The notes under the pieces: model-generated | Seen by the model: the letters and a program-made list of their open reading frames with translations, nothing else | Database searches by the model: none | What the model was told of the DNA's origin: nothing | Shown here: in pieces, positions 11,730-22,946 of the stretch | Numbering within the stretch: position 1 is the first letter of the stretch | Layout: every line of letters begins with the position of its first letter | Source: Rutidosis leptorrhynchoides | Lineage: Eukaryota > Streptophyta > Magnoliopsida > Asterales > Asteraceae | Assembly: GCF_046630445.1 (NCBI RefSeq) | Contig: NC_092340.1 | Coordinates: forward strand, 20,376,001-20,440,000 | DNA length: 64,000 nt | Reading direction: 5' to 3' | Position numbers and translations under genes: made by a program

Positions 11730-12020
11730 AGTTGTGACAATAACCCGGGAACCTCTAAACCACCAGGTTTTTCTAAACCAATGTGGAAAATGACGGCTCG
11801 TATTAGGGGAACATCATATATCCCTAGAAACTTGGCAAAACGAACCAAAACCGAAGAAGAAGAAACGAGCGAGTCGGAATAAGATAGTTGTATTCGTGTG
11901 GTGTAATATATGTAATATAGTGTGCTTATGCTTTATGATATATGTAAAAATTGCTTGTATTAATAAGTATTTTTTTTTATGAATCTAACTCTTGTCTATT
12001 TTACAGTATAAAAACACAAA
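11730..12020 (+). other. Continuation of accessory ORF 1 after its stop, then spacer before the F-box ORF
   Basis: The first part (to about 11882) is the decayed 3' end of the acidic frame, alignable to B. The rest is an AT-rich spacer holding the strong 3' splice signal just before the F-box start. Confidence 0.6.
11980..12006 (+). other. Candidate branch point and 3' splice site before the F-box ORF
   Basis: A CTAAC branch-like motif (TCTAACTCTTGTC), a pyrimidine-rich tract and CAG ending at 12006 form a strong-looking plant acceptor only 14 bases before the F-box ATG at 12021. The same arrangement is conserved in B (AG at 42077-42078 on the minus strand, ATG at 42062). It would allow a spliced subgenomic mRNA for the F-box protein. 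Not proven without transcripts. Confidence 0.5.
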
Positions 12021-12704
12021 ATGGATAGACAACCCAATATTTTAAGAGACCTACCCGGAGACATGATTGATGAAATCTTGTATAGAGTCGGTCAGAATTC
12101 CTCGGCACAACTATTTAAGGCGAGATCAGTTTGTAAGACATTCGAAGAACGTTCCAAGAATGCCTTGGTTTATGAAAGGCTTTCGTTCGAAAGATGGAGG
12201 ATATCACATTGGGAAATCCATAAGTTACGATGTGTTTACTTTGACGCATATATTGCGGGGAACCCAAATGCTATTTTACGCAACGGGTTAAGAAATTATT
12301 TTGACTCAATATATCCGAATATAGGACTTCGTGATTTAGAAAAAGTGGCTAACATGCAACATAAAGAAGCATGTTATGCTTACGGGTTAGTAATGTTCGC
12401 TTCTCACCAAAGTGAGAACAAGAACATCAGGCGACAACTATTAAACAAAACATTCCCACAAGTGACGGAGTCGGTAATTGGGGTAAGAAATGAGGTTTTT
12501 AGGTTATTACGAGACTGTTGGTCATTACGTAACCTTCATCCTTTTGACGAAGTTACAACACATTGTCTTACTATCGGTCACAACGGTTATGTTCTACAAA
12601 ACCAAGGATGGGAAGTGGTATTAGTAAAACCAGAATGCATGACTTGTTTCTGGACGTATGAATTACGTGTCTTTATTGCCTTTGCTGAACGCCTTATTTA
12701 TTAA
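12021..12704 (+). CDS. F-box protein with Sel1-like region carried by retrotransposon A
   Basis: 227 codons, complete, no breaks. Residues about 5-50 fit an F-box: a leading Leu-Pro (RDLPGDMIDEILYRV), then a conserved Ser-Val-Cys-Lys-Thr-Phe. Residues about 85-145 resemble the short helical-repeat (Sel1-like) section of the plant F-box group to which At2g35280-like proteins belong (pattern GNPNAILRNGL, then KEACYAYGLVMFAS). The C-terminus is Cys/Trp-containing (CMTCFWTYELRVF). F-box proteins join SKP1-cullin ubiquitin ligases and choose targets for degradation. It lies between accessory ORF 1 and gag, in the same orientation. About 20 residues of 227 differ from the copy in B. A captured host gene is the simplest explanation; a role for the element is inference. 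Confidence 0.8.
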   Translation: MDRQPNILRDLPGDMIDEILYRVGQNSSAQLFKARSVCKTFEERSKNALVYERLSFERWRISHWEIHKLRCVYFDAYIAGNPNAILRNGLRNYFDSIYPNIGLRDLEKVANMQHKEACYAYGLVMFASHQSENKNIRRQLLNKTFPQVTESVIGVRNEVFRLLRDCWSLRNLHPFDEVTTHCLTIGHNGYVLQNQGWEVVLVKPECMTCFWTYELRVFIAFAERLIY

Positions 12705-13060
12705 CTAGAATTATCTTCGCAACTACTTTGTATCAAAGTTTTATGTGCTATATTTCATGCTATATGTAAAATAGCGGTATTGTAAGTTTGCAAGTTATTG
12801 TATAAAGGCTTGAATATGATATATATATTTTTTTGTTTGTTTTTGTGATTAGTTTTTCATATAGAATTGTAGTAGTTGAAATGGTATGTTAGCTACTAAG
12901 TATGAACTTAACGGGTAGATACTACCCGAATTAAAGAGTATAAAACGCTAATATGAAGAAAGAGCTTTTATAAATAAGTTCATATTACGCTACGAAATAC
13001 TATTGACTACTCTTGATATTCTATATGATTAACTCGTTTCATTTGACTATTTTGAAGGAA
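12705..13060 (+). other. Spacer between F-box ORF and gag in element A
   Basis: AT-rich untranslated spacer, alignable to B. It contains an ACGGGTAGATACTACCCG inverted motif near 12910-12930. An in-frame ATG at 13013 extends gag upstream by 16 codons; the conserved gag start is taken as 13061. Confidence 0.5.
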
Positions 13061-16000
13061 ATGGCACCGACTACTCGACACACCTTGAATATGAGCGAAG
13101 AGGAATATCGTGCCTTTCTTGCTTCAAACATAGCCGCAGTACAGGCTGCGCTACATACCAACAATAACCTTGGATCTAGCAGTACAGGAAATCGTGTAGG
13201 ATGCACCTACAAAGAATTCACTGCCTGCAAACCTTTAGAATTTGATGGAACCGAAGGACCGATCGGATTGAAACGGTGGACCGAGAAGGTCGAATCGGTG
13301 TCTGCCATAAGTAAGTGTACTGAAGAGGACAAAGTGAAGTACGCTACGCATACCTTCACAGGTTCTGCGTTAACATGGTGGAATACCTATCTAGAGCAAG
13401 TGGGACAAGATGATGCTTACGCACTACCGTGGTCAGCATTCAAGCACTTGATGAACGAGAAGTACCGTCACAGAACCGAGGTCAATAAGCTCAAGACAGA
13501 ACTTAGAGGGTTACGAACCCAAGGATTTGATATTACCACGTACGAAAGACGATTCACAGAATTATGCCTATTGTGTCCGGGAGAGTTCGAAGATGAGGAA
13601 GAGAAGATCGACGCGTTTGTGAAAGGATTACTGGAAAGAATCCAAGAAGATATAAGTTCACACGAGCCCGCCTCCATACAACAGGCATGTAGAATGGCTC
13701 ACAAACTAGTGAACCAGATTGAAGAAAGAATTAAAGAACAGACTGCTGAAGAGGCCAATGTGAAGCAAGTCAAAAGAAAGTGGGAGGAAAACGGTGATAA
13801 GAATCACCAATACAACAACAACAACAATTACAACAATAATCGCAACAACTATCCCAACAATCGCAACATCAATCGCAACTACAACAAACGACCCAACAAC
13901 AAAAACAACAACAACAACAGCAACTACAACAATCATCCCAACAACAATAATAACCGCAATAACAACAACAATCAGAAGCAGCTATGCCAAAGGTGTGAAA
14001 AGTATCACTCGGGGTTCTGCACCAAATTTTGCAACAAGTGTAAAAGAAATGGTCATAGCGCGGCAAAGTGTGAGGTCTACGGACCAGGGGTTAACAGAAC
14101 GAAAGGAACAAATGGTGTCGAAAAGAGTAATGGCGGAGCAAGTAGTGTTGGAGCAAGTTATGCCAATGTAGTTTGTTATAATTGTGGAAAATCGGGCCAC
14201 ATTATTAGAAATTGCCCGAACCAGGAGAACACGAATGGACAAGGCCGCGGAAGAGTTTTCAATATTAATGCGGCAGAGGCACAGGAAGACCCGGAGCTTG
14301 TTACGGGTACGTTTCTTATTGACAATAAATCTGCTTACGTTTTATTTGATTCGGGTGCGGATAGAAGCTATATGAGTAGAGATTTTCGGGCTAAATTAAG
14401 TTGTCCATTGACGCCTTTGGATAGTAAATTTTTACTCGAATTAGCAAATGGTAAATTAATTTTAGCAGATAATATATGTCGGAATCAAGAAATTAAACTG
14501 GTTAGCGAAACATTTAAGATTGACTTGATACCAGTAGAGTTAGGGAGTTTTGATGTGATAATCAGTATGGACTAGTTGAAAGAAGTGAAAGCAGAGATCG
14601 TTTGTTACAAAAATGCAATTCGCATTATACGAGAAAAAGGAAAACCCTTAATGGTGTACGGAGAAAAGGGCAACACGAAGCTACATCTTATTAGTAATTT
14701 GAAGGCACAAAAACTAATAAGAAAAGGAGGTTATGCTGTTCTAGCACACGTCGAGAAAGTACAAACTGAAGAAAAGAGCATCAATGATGTTCCCGTCGCA
14801 AAAGAATTTCCCGATGTATTTCCGAAAGAATTACCGGGATTACCCCCACATCGATCCGTTGAATTTCAAATAAATCTTGTACCAGGAGCTGCACCAATAG
14901 CTCGTGCTCCCTACAGACTCGCACCCAGTGAGATGAAAGAACTGTAAAGCCAATTACAAGAACTTTTAGAGCGTGGTTTCATTCGACCAAGCACATCACT
15001 GTGGGGAGCTCCTATTTTGTTTGTCAAGAAGAAAGATGGTACATTCAGGTTGTGTATCGACTACTGAGAGCTGAACAAACTTACCATCAAGAACCGCTAC
15101 CCACTACCGAGAATTGACGACTTATTTGATCAACTACAAGGCTCGTCTGTTTATTCAAAGATTGACTTACGTTCCGGGTATCATCAAATGCGGGTGAAAG
15201 AAGATGATATTCCAAAGACTTCTTTCAGAACACGTTACGGTCATTACGAGTTTATGGTCATGCCGTTTGGTTTAACTAATGCACCAGCTGTGTTCATGGA
15301 CCTTATGAACCGAGTATGTGGACCATACCTTGACAAGTTTGTTATTGTTTTCATTGATGACATACTTATTTACTCAAAGAATGACCAAGAACACGGTGAA
15401 AATTTGAGAAAGGTGTTAGAAGTATTGAGGAAGGAAGAATTGTACGCTAAGTTTTCAAAGTGTGCATTTTGGTTGGAAGAAGTTCAATTCCTCGGTCACA
15501 TAGTGAACAAAGAAGGTATTAAGGTGGATCCGGCAAAGATAGAAACTGTTGAAAAGTGGGAAACCCCAAAAACTCCGAAACACATACGCCAGTTTTTAGG
15601 ACTAGCTGGTTACTACAGAAGGTTCATTCAAGACTTTTCCAAAATAGCAAAACCCTTGACTGCGTTAACGCATAAAGGGAAGAAATTTGAATGGAAGGAT
15701 GAACAAGAGAAAGTGTTTCAGTTATTGAAGAAAAAGCTAACTACGGCACCTATATTGTCATTGCCTGAAGGAAATGATGATTTTGTGATTTATTGTGACG
15801 CATCAAAGCAAGTTCTCAGTTGTGTATTAATGCAACGAACGAAGGTGATTGCTTATGCGTCTAGACAATTGAAGATTTACGAACAAAATTATACGACGCA
15901 TGATTTGGAATTGGGCGCGGTTGTTTTTGCATTAAAGACTTGGAGGCACTACTTATATGGGGTCAAAAGTATTATATATACCGACCAAAAAAGTCTTCAA

Positions 16001-17635
16001 CACATATTTAATCAGAAACAACTGAATATGAGGCAGCGTAGGTGGATTGAATTGTTGAATGATTACGACTTTGAGATTCGTTACCACCCGGGGAAGGCAA
16101 ATATGGTAGCTGACGCCTTGAGCAGGAAGGATAGAGAACCCATTCGAGTAAAATCTATGAATATAATGATTCATAATAACCTTACTACTCAAATAAAGGA
16201 GGCGCAACAAGGAGTTTTAAAAGAGGGAAATTTAAAGGATGAAATACCCAAAGGATCGGAGAAGCATCTTAATATTCGGGAAGACGGAACCCGTTATAGG
16301 GCTGAAAGAATTTGGGTATCAAAATTTGGAGATATGAGAGAAATGGTACTTAGAGAAGCTCATAAAACCAGATACTCAATACATCCTGGAACGGGGAAGA
16401 TGTACAAGGATCTCAAGAAACATTTTTGGTGGCCGGGTATGAAAGCCGATGTTGCTAAATACGTAGTAGAATGTTTAACCTGTTCTAAGGTCAAAGCTGA
16501 GCATCAGAAACCATCAGGTCTACTTCAACAACGCGAAATCCAGGAATGAAAATGGGAAAACATTACCATGAATTTCATCACTAAATTGCCAAGGACTGCA
16601 AGTGGTTTTGATACTTTTTGGGTAATAGTTGATCGTCTCACCAAATCAGCACACTTCCTGCCAATAAGAGAAGATGACAAGATGGAGAAGTTAGCACGAC
16701 TGTATTTGAAGGAAGTCATCTCCAGACATGGAATACCAATCTCTATTATCTCTGATAGGGATGGCAGATTTATTTCAAGATTCTGGCAGACATTACAGCA
16801 AGCATTAGGAACTCGTCTAGACATGAGTACTGCCTATCATCCACAAAATGATGGGTAGAGTGAAAGGATGATACAAACGCTTGAAGACATGCTACGAGCA
16901 TGTGTTATTGATTTCGGAAACAGTTAGGATCGACATCTACCGTTAGCAGAATTTTCCTACAACAACAGCTACCATTCAAGCATTGAGATGGCGCCGTTTG
17001 AAGCACTTTATGGTAGAAAGTGCAGGTCTCCGATTTATTGGAGTGAAGTGGGGGATAGACAGATTACGAGTCCGGAGATAATACAAGAAACTACCGAGAA
17101 GATCATCCAAATTCAACAACGGTTGAAAACCGCCCAAAGTCGACAAAAGAGCTACGCTGACATTAAAAGAAAAGATATAGAATTTGAAATTGGAGAGTTG
17201 GTCATGCTTAAAGTTGCACCTTGGAAAGGCGTTGTCCGATTTGGTAAACGAGGGAAATTAAATCCAAGGTATATCGGACCATTCAAGATTATTGATCGTG
17301 TCGGACCAGTAGCTTACCGACTTGAGTTACCTCAACAACTCGCGGCTGTACATAACACTTTCAACGTCTCGAATTTGAAGAAATGTTTTGCTAAAGAAGA
17401 TCTCACTATTCCGTTAGATGAAATCCAAATCAACGAAAAACTTCAATTCATCGAAGAACCCGTCGAAATAATGGATCGTGAGGTTAAAAGACTTAAGCAA
17501 AACAAGATACCAATTGCTAAGGTTCGATGGAATGCTTGTAGAGGACCCGAGTTCACCTGGGAACGAGAAGATCAGATGAATAAGAAATACCCGCATTTAT
17601 TTCCAGAAGATACGTCAACACCTCCAAATGCTTAA
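13061..17635 (+). pseudogene. gag-pol polyprotein of element A, six in-frame stops
   Basis: One uninterrupted reading frame register (no frameshift) with stops at 14573 (TAG), 14945 (TAA), 15065 (TGA), 16547 (TGA), 16856 (TAG) and 16925 (TAG). Order: retrotransposon gag domain (13200-13740), Asn-rich linker, two zinc knuckles ([28 protein letters not shown]), protease (LFDSGAD, near 14346), RT with FIDDILIY near 15350, RNase H, integrase zinc region (HHCC pattern near 16360-16500), integrase core, and a chromodomain-like C-terminus (FTWEREDQM). The first integrase catalytic Asp is Asn here (TMNFITKL versus TIDFITKL in B). In B all six stop positions hold sense codons, and each stop is explained by one C-to-T or G-to-A transition. 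Non-functional as it stands. Confidence 0.92.
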
Positions 17636-17670
17636 AATTTCGGGACGAAATTTATTTAACGGGTAGGTAC
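17636..17670 (+). other. Polypurine-tract region of element A
   Basis: Sequence between the pol stop and the 3' LTR, with the TTTCGGGACGAAATTT motif typical of Tekay elements and the purine-rich GGGTAGGTAC directly before TGTAGTGACC. It is also present before the 3' LTRs of B and C. It primes plus-strand DNA synthesis; the exact primer borders are not visible. Confidence 0.6.
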
Positions 17671-20600
17671 TGTAGTGACCCGAACTTTTCCATGTTTATA
17701 TATATATTAAATGAAATTGTTATTTACATGATTAAGTGGTTCCAACATGTTAAGCAATCAAACTTGTTAAGACTTGATTAATTGAAATAGGTTTCATATA
17801 GACAATTGACCACCCAAGTTGACCGGTGATTCACGAACGTTAAAACTTGTAAAAACTATATGATGACATATATATGGTTATATATATAGTTAACATGATA
17901 TTATGATAAGTAAACATATCATTAAGTATATTAACAATGAACTACATATATTAAAACAAGACTACTAACTTAATGATTTTGAAACGAGACATATATGTAA
18001 CGATTATCGTTGTAACGACATTTAATGTATATATATCATATTAAGAGATATTCGTACATTATAATATCATGATAATATAATAATTTAAAATCTCATTTGA
18101 TATTATAAACATTGGGTTAACAACATTTAACAAGATCGTTAACCTAAAGGTTTCAAAACAACACTTACATGTAACGACTAACGATGACTTAACGACTCGG
18201 TTAAAATGTATATACATGTAGTGTTTTAATATGTATTCATACACTTTTGAAAGACTTCAAGATACTTATCAAAATACTTCTACTTAACAAAAATGCTTAC
18301 AATTACATCCTCGTTCAGTTTCATCAACAATTCTACTCGTATGCACCCGTATTCGTACTCGTACAATACACAGCTTTTAGATGTATGTACTATTGGTATA
18401 TACACTCCAATGATCAGCTCTTAGCAGCCCATGTGAGTCACCTAACACATGTGGGAACCATCATTTGGTAACTAGCATGAAATATCTCATAAAATTACAA
18501 AAATATGAGTAATCATTCATGACTTATTTGCATGAAAACAAAATTACATATCCTTTATATCTAATCCATACACCAACGACCAAAAACACCTACAAATACT
18601 TTCATTCTTCAATTTTCTTCATCTAATTGATCTCTCTCAAGTTCTATCTTCAAGTTCTAAGTGTTCTTTATAAATTCTACAAGTTCTAGTTTCATAAAAT
18701 CAAGAATACTTCCAAGTTTGCTAGCTTACTTCCAATCTTGTAGAGTGATCATCCAACCTCAAGAAATCTTTCTTATTTATAGTAAGATATCTTTCTAATA
18801 TAAGGTAATACTTATATTCAAACTTTGGTTCAATTTCTATAACTATAACAATCTTATTTCGAGTGATGATCTTACTTGAACTTGTTTTCGTGTCATGATT
18901 CTGCTTCAAGAACTTCGAGCCATCCAAGGATCTGTTGAAGCTAGATCCAATTTTCTATTTTCTAGTAGGTTTATCCAAGGAACTTAAGGTAGTAATGATG
19001 TTCATAACATCATTCGATTCATACATGAAAAGCTATCATATTCGAAGTGGTAAACTTGTAATCACTAGAACATAGTTTAGTTAATTCTAAACTTGTTCGC
19101 AAATAAAGTTAATCCTTCTAACTACACTTTTAAAATCAACTATACACATGTTCTATATCTATATGATATGCTAACTTAATGATTTAAAATCCGGAAACAC
19201 GATAAACACCATAAAATCGGATTTACGCCGTCGTAGTTACAATCGGGGGCTGTTTTGGTTTGGATAATTAAAAACTATGAAAAACTTTGATTTAAAAGCT
19301 ATAATTCTGGGAAAATGATTTTTCTTATGAACATGAAACCATATCCAAAAATCATGGTTAAACTCAAAGTGAAAGTATGTTTTTCAAAACAGTCATCAAG
19401 ATGTCGTTCTTTCGACAGAAATGACTACCTCTTTCAAAAATGACTTGTAACTTGTATTTCCAACTATAAAACTATACCTTTTCTGTTTAGTTTCATAAAG
19501 TCAAGTTCAATACGAAACCGTGGCCGCTTAAATCACTCAAAACGGATTAGAAACGAAGAAATGGCGAGCAAAACAAAATTGGTAAAAATTACTCATTTTA
19601 GCTACGTGAAAATTGGTATCAAATCTATTCCAACCATAACTTAATCAACTTGTATTGTATATTATGTAATCTTGAGATACCATAGACATGTATACAATGT
19701 TTCGACCTATCATGTCGACACATCTATATATATTTCGGAACAACCATAGACACTCTATATGTGAATGTTGGAGTTAGCTATACAGGGTTGAGGTTGATTC
19801 CAAAATATATATAGTTTGAGTTGTGATCAATACTGAGATATGTATACACTGGGTCGTGGATTGATTCAAGATATATATATTAAATTATTCATGTACGATC
19901 AATTGTGGACTTCTAACATCGGACCGCTAACTGGACAACTAAAAATCATCAACACGTAATAAAGAAAATATTGTGAATATATTTCGATCATATTTTGATA
20001 TATTTATATATTGTTATAGGTTCGTGAATCAACCCGTGGCCAAGTCAAATTCTCGACGAATTGATATTTGGTGAAAGTGAGTTATAGTCCCACTTTTAAA
20101 ATCTAATATTTTTGGGATGAGAATACATGCAGGTTTTATAAATGATTTACAAAATAGACACAAGTACGTGAAACTACATTCTATGGTTGAATTATCGAAA
20201 TCGAATATGCCCCTTTTTATTAAGTCTGGTAATCTAAGAATTAGGGAACAGACACCCTAATTGACGCGAATCCTAAAGATAGATCTATTGGGCCTAACAA
20301 ACCCCATCCAAAGTACCGGATGCTTTAGTACTTTGAAATTTATATCATATCCGAAGGGTGTCCCGGAATGATGGGGATATTCTTATATATGCATCTTGTT
20401 AATGTCGGTTACCAGGTGTTCACCATATGAATGATTTTTATCTCTATGTATGAGATGTATATTGAAATATGAAATCTTGTGGTCTATTGTTATGATTTGA
20501 TATATATAGGTTAAACCTATAACTCACCAACATTTTTTGTTGACGTTTTAAGCATGTTTATTCTCAGGTGATTATTAAGAGCTTCCGCTGTCGCATACTT

Positions 20601-20910
20601 AAATAAGGACAAGATTTGGAGTCCATGCTTGTATGATATTGTGTAAAAACTGCATTCAAGAAACTTATTTCGTTGTAACATATTTGTATTGTAAACCACT
20701 ATGTAATAGTCGTGTGTAAACAGGATATTTTAGATTATCATTATTTGATAATCTACGTAAAGCTTTTTAAACCTTTATTGATGAAATAATGGTTATGGTT
20801 TGTTTTAAAATGAATGCAGTCTTTGAAAATCGTCTCATATAGAGGTCAAAACCTCGCAACGAAATCAATTAATATGGAACGTTTTTAATCAATAAGAACG
20901 GGACATTTCA
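17671..20910 (+). repeat. 3' LTR of element A
   Basis: 3240 bp, same length as the 5' LTR, with about 45 scattered base substitutions and no indels by manual comparison. Most differences are transitions. Ends in TTCA, followed by the TAAAT duplication. Confidence 0.95.
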
Positions 20911-20915
20911 TAAAT
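20911..20915. repeat. Target-site duplication TAAAT, right of element A
   Basis: Exact copy of 7814-7818. Removing element A and one copy rejoins the host sequence. Confidence 0.95.
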
Positions 20916-22946
20916 AAAAACATTACATTATGAAACTTACTTACCATTAAGTTCAAAGAAAGCCTGTCAAGTTTATTAGTCTCTTGGATATAAGGCTGTA
21001 CCACAATATTCATTTTGTGATCACAAGATAACTTTTGCATTGAATAGAAAAAGGGAATAAAGTCAATTCAATGTGTATAAAATTAACCTGGAATGATTTT
21101 AAGTCTAAACTAACCCACCCACCCACCCATATATGCAACAATGCGAATGAGATAACACATAATTACAATATACAGAATGACGTTCCTTTCTTCGTGTATT
21201 CTTCAAAACTACCAAAAAAAGATAATCCATTACAATATATCCCAATAATAGTCTCATCATCTCACAATAATATTACCTATCTATTGCAGGCTCGAAATAC
21301 TACCCTGGTAATACATTCTCTTTAACCAAGCGATACCAACATCTATAAATTTCATAAACAAAAACGTACCATTAGAATTATAAATAAATCATGAAAAGAT
21401 TACCCTAATAGCGATGAAGAATTTAATGAATTTAATACGAACATAAGAATAAATGAACACCTTACCTTAAATATCGATCGAATCTCGTTTGTTTATCCAC
21501 TAATTCAAACCCTAATATGCTAATTATGTCAGTAATATATACAGTAAAATTAACATCAGTGTGTGAGCTTTAAACATTAGCTTTGTATATTATGGTTCGG
21601 GTTTTACCAAGAATGAATGCAAATAAGAATTAAATTTAATAACTCACACAAACCATGAAAACAATATTATCAAGATCTCAAGAGACCTTTTTAAGCTCCT
21701 CAATAACCTGCACATTGATTTATACCAACATTAAAACCTTTTTATACACATAAATAACATAACATTAGTAGTCATTAGCAAAAGTTTAAAGAAGCAAATC
21801 TTAATCGAACCTATATTTGCTCAATGGAATAATTGAATCGAATCGCGGTTGTAGTGTATACATGAAATATTGCCGGATGAAATCAATCGACATCCGTGAT
21901 TGAATCACTCGACATTCATACTGTAGTGTCTTCAGGAACCCTAATTGAAATTTTGCATCACCTGATTGATTCAATCGACATTCGTTATATGATATGCATC
22001 TCATAATCGCGGTGGTATGTCTGAATCCCTCGTTCGATTTTTGTGTCGTGAATCAATCGCCATACATGTTGTAGTTTGAAAGAAACCCTAATTTCAGAAA
22101 AGTATGTTTTTCTTTAGTTTGAACCGAATGAATGAATGAAATAAATTGTGAACTACCCCTGTTTTCTATGCGTCATCCCTGTGTTTTCAAATTGTAAGGG
22201 TATTTTAGGAATGAGGTTTTTAAAAATTGATTTATTAGCTAATATTTTAAGTGGATAATTAAGAACTGTTGGATTAAGGGGTATTATAATGTAATTTTTT
22301 AATCTAATGGTAATTAAGGGGGGTTTTGAAAATAATTATTAGCTAATCAAGACTCTCTTTTAATGTATATAGAGATATATCTTTTTATATTATAATAATA
22401 AAGTTAAAAATAGATCATCTAAAATTCAAACCACTAATCTTAACCTTCCATTGTCATTAACATCCATAATCTAGACCCTTAAAATGTCCATATCATGATT
22501 ATGTCCTCATAATCATAAGGTTTAGCATTAACATGACTAAATCAACCTTAATCTTTTAAAAAAGGACGAGATCAATTAGGCAAAAAGGGGTTCTGAAAAA
22601 TAGATTTCATGAACAAACAACCAATAGCTAAATTACCATAATTTCCTCTCACTAAAAAAATACGAACATCAACTTCGATCCTGAATTCTTCCTTCAAACC
22701 TACATTCAATCGCATACAATCAAAAACACACAATACAAATAAATCAAAATATGGGTTTTGTAAGAAATCAACCAGTTTCCACATTACCAAAAAAACCCTA
22801 ACCTTCTTTCTCAAAATCGTCGACGAAATCTTATGAAAACAGGATCGGTTTCACCCAAAATTTTGAGACAAGCAAGATGATGATTGTCAATGCTTAACAT
22901 TATCAAATAAGATGATGATTCGTCTTACGTATTGAAAGATTTAAAT
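20916..22946. other. Host sequence with two exon-like minus-strand blocks
   Basis: On the minus strand, 21654-21707 (18 codons, one TGA, after a TGCAG acceptor) and 20945-20995 (17 open codons, PYIQETNKLDRLSLNLM, between a TACAG acceptor and a GTAAGT donor) look like short exons of length divisible by three. Element A inserted about 30 bases past the second donor, i.e. in an intron of this putative gene. The protein family is not recognised. The rest is AT-rich; 22200-22400 resembles generic low-copy repeat sequence without identifiable ends. Confidence 0.35.

Larger units (their letters stand above)
7819..20910 (+). mobile_element. Element A: complete Ty3/gypsy chromovirus (Tekay type) with two extra frames
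   Basis: A 13,092-bp LTR retrotransposon. Order: 5' LTR, initiator-Met primer site, leader, acidic-repeat ORF, F-box ORF, gag-protease-RT-RNaseH-integrase in one frame with a chromodomain-like C-terminus, polypurine region, 3' LTR. LTR lengths are equal and they differ by roughly 45 of 3240 bases by eye (about 1.4%), so insertion is recent in evolutionary terms (inferred well under one million years at usual plant rates). The domain order and the C-terminal region ending in FTWEREDQM place it in the Tekay clade. The two frames before gag are not part of the standard Tekay plan. Pol is broken by six in-frame stops, so the copy is not autonomous. Confidence 0.95.

Noticed and set aside
13706..13936. 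Val/Ile-rich antisense frame resembling a membrane protein
   Set aside because: Exact antisense of the Asn-codon repeats in the gag linker. Low-complexity artefact, as is the antisense Cys-rich frame at 13869-14066.
7819..20910. Element A as an Ogre/Tat element because of the extra upstream frame
   Set aside because: The primer site is initiator Met, not Arg, and integrase has the Tekay-type chromodomain-like tail with gag-pol in one frame, so it is a chromovirus.
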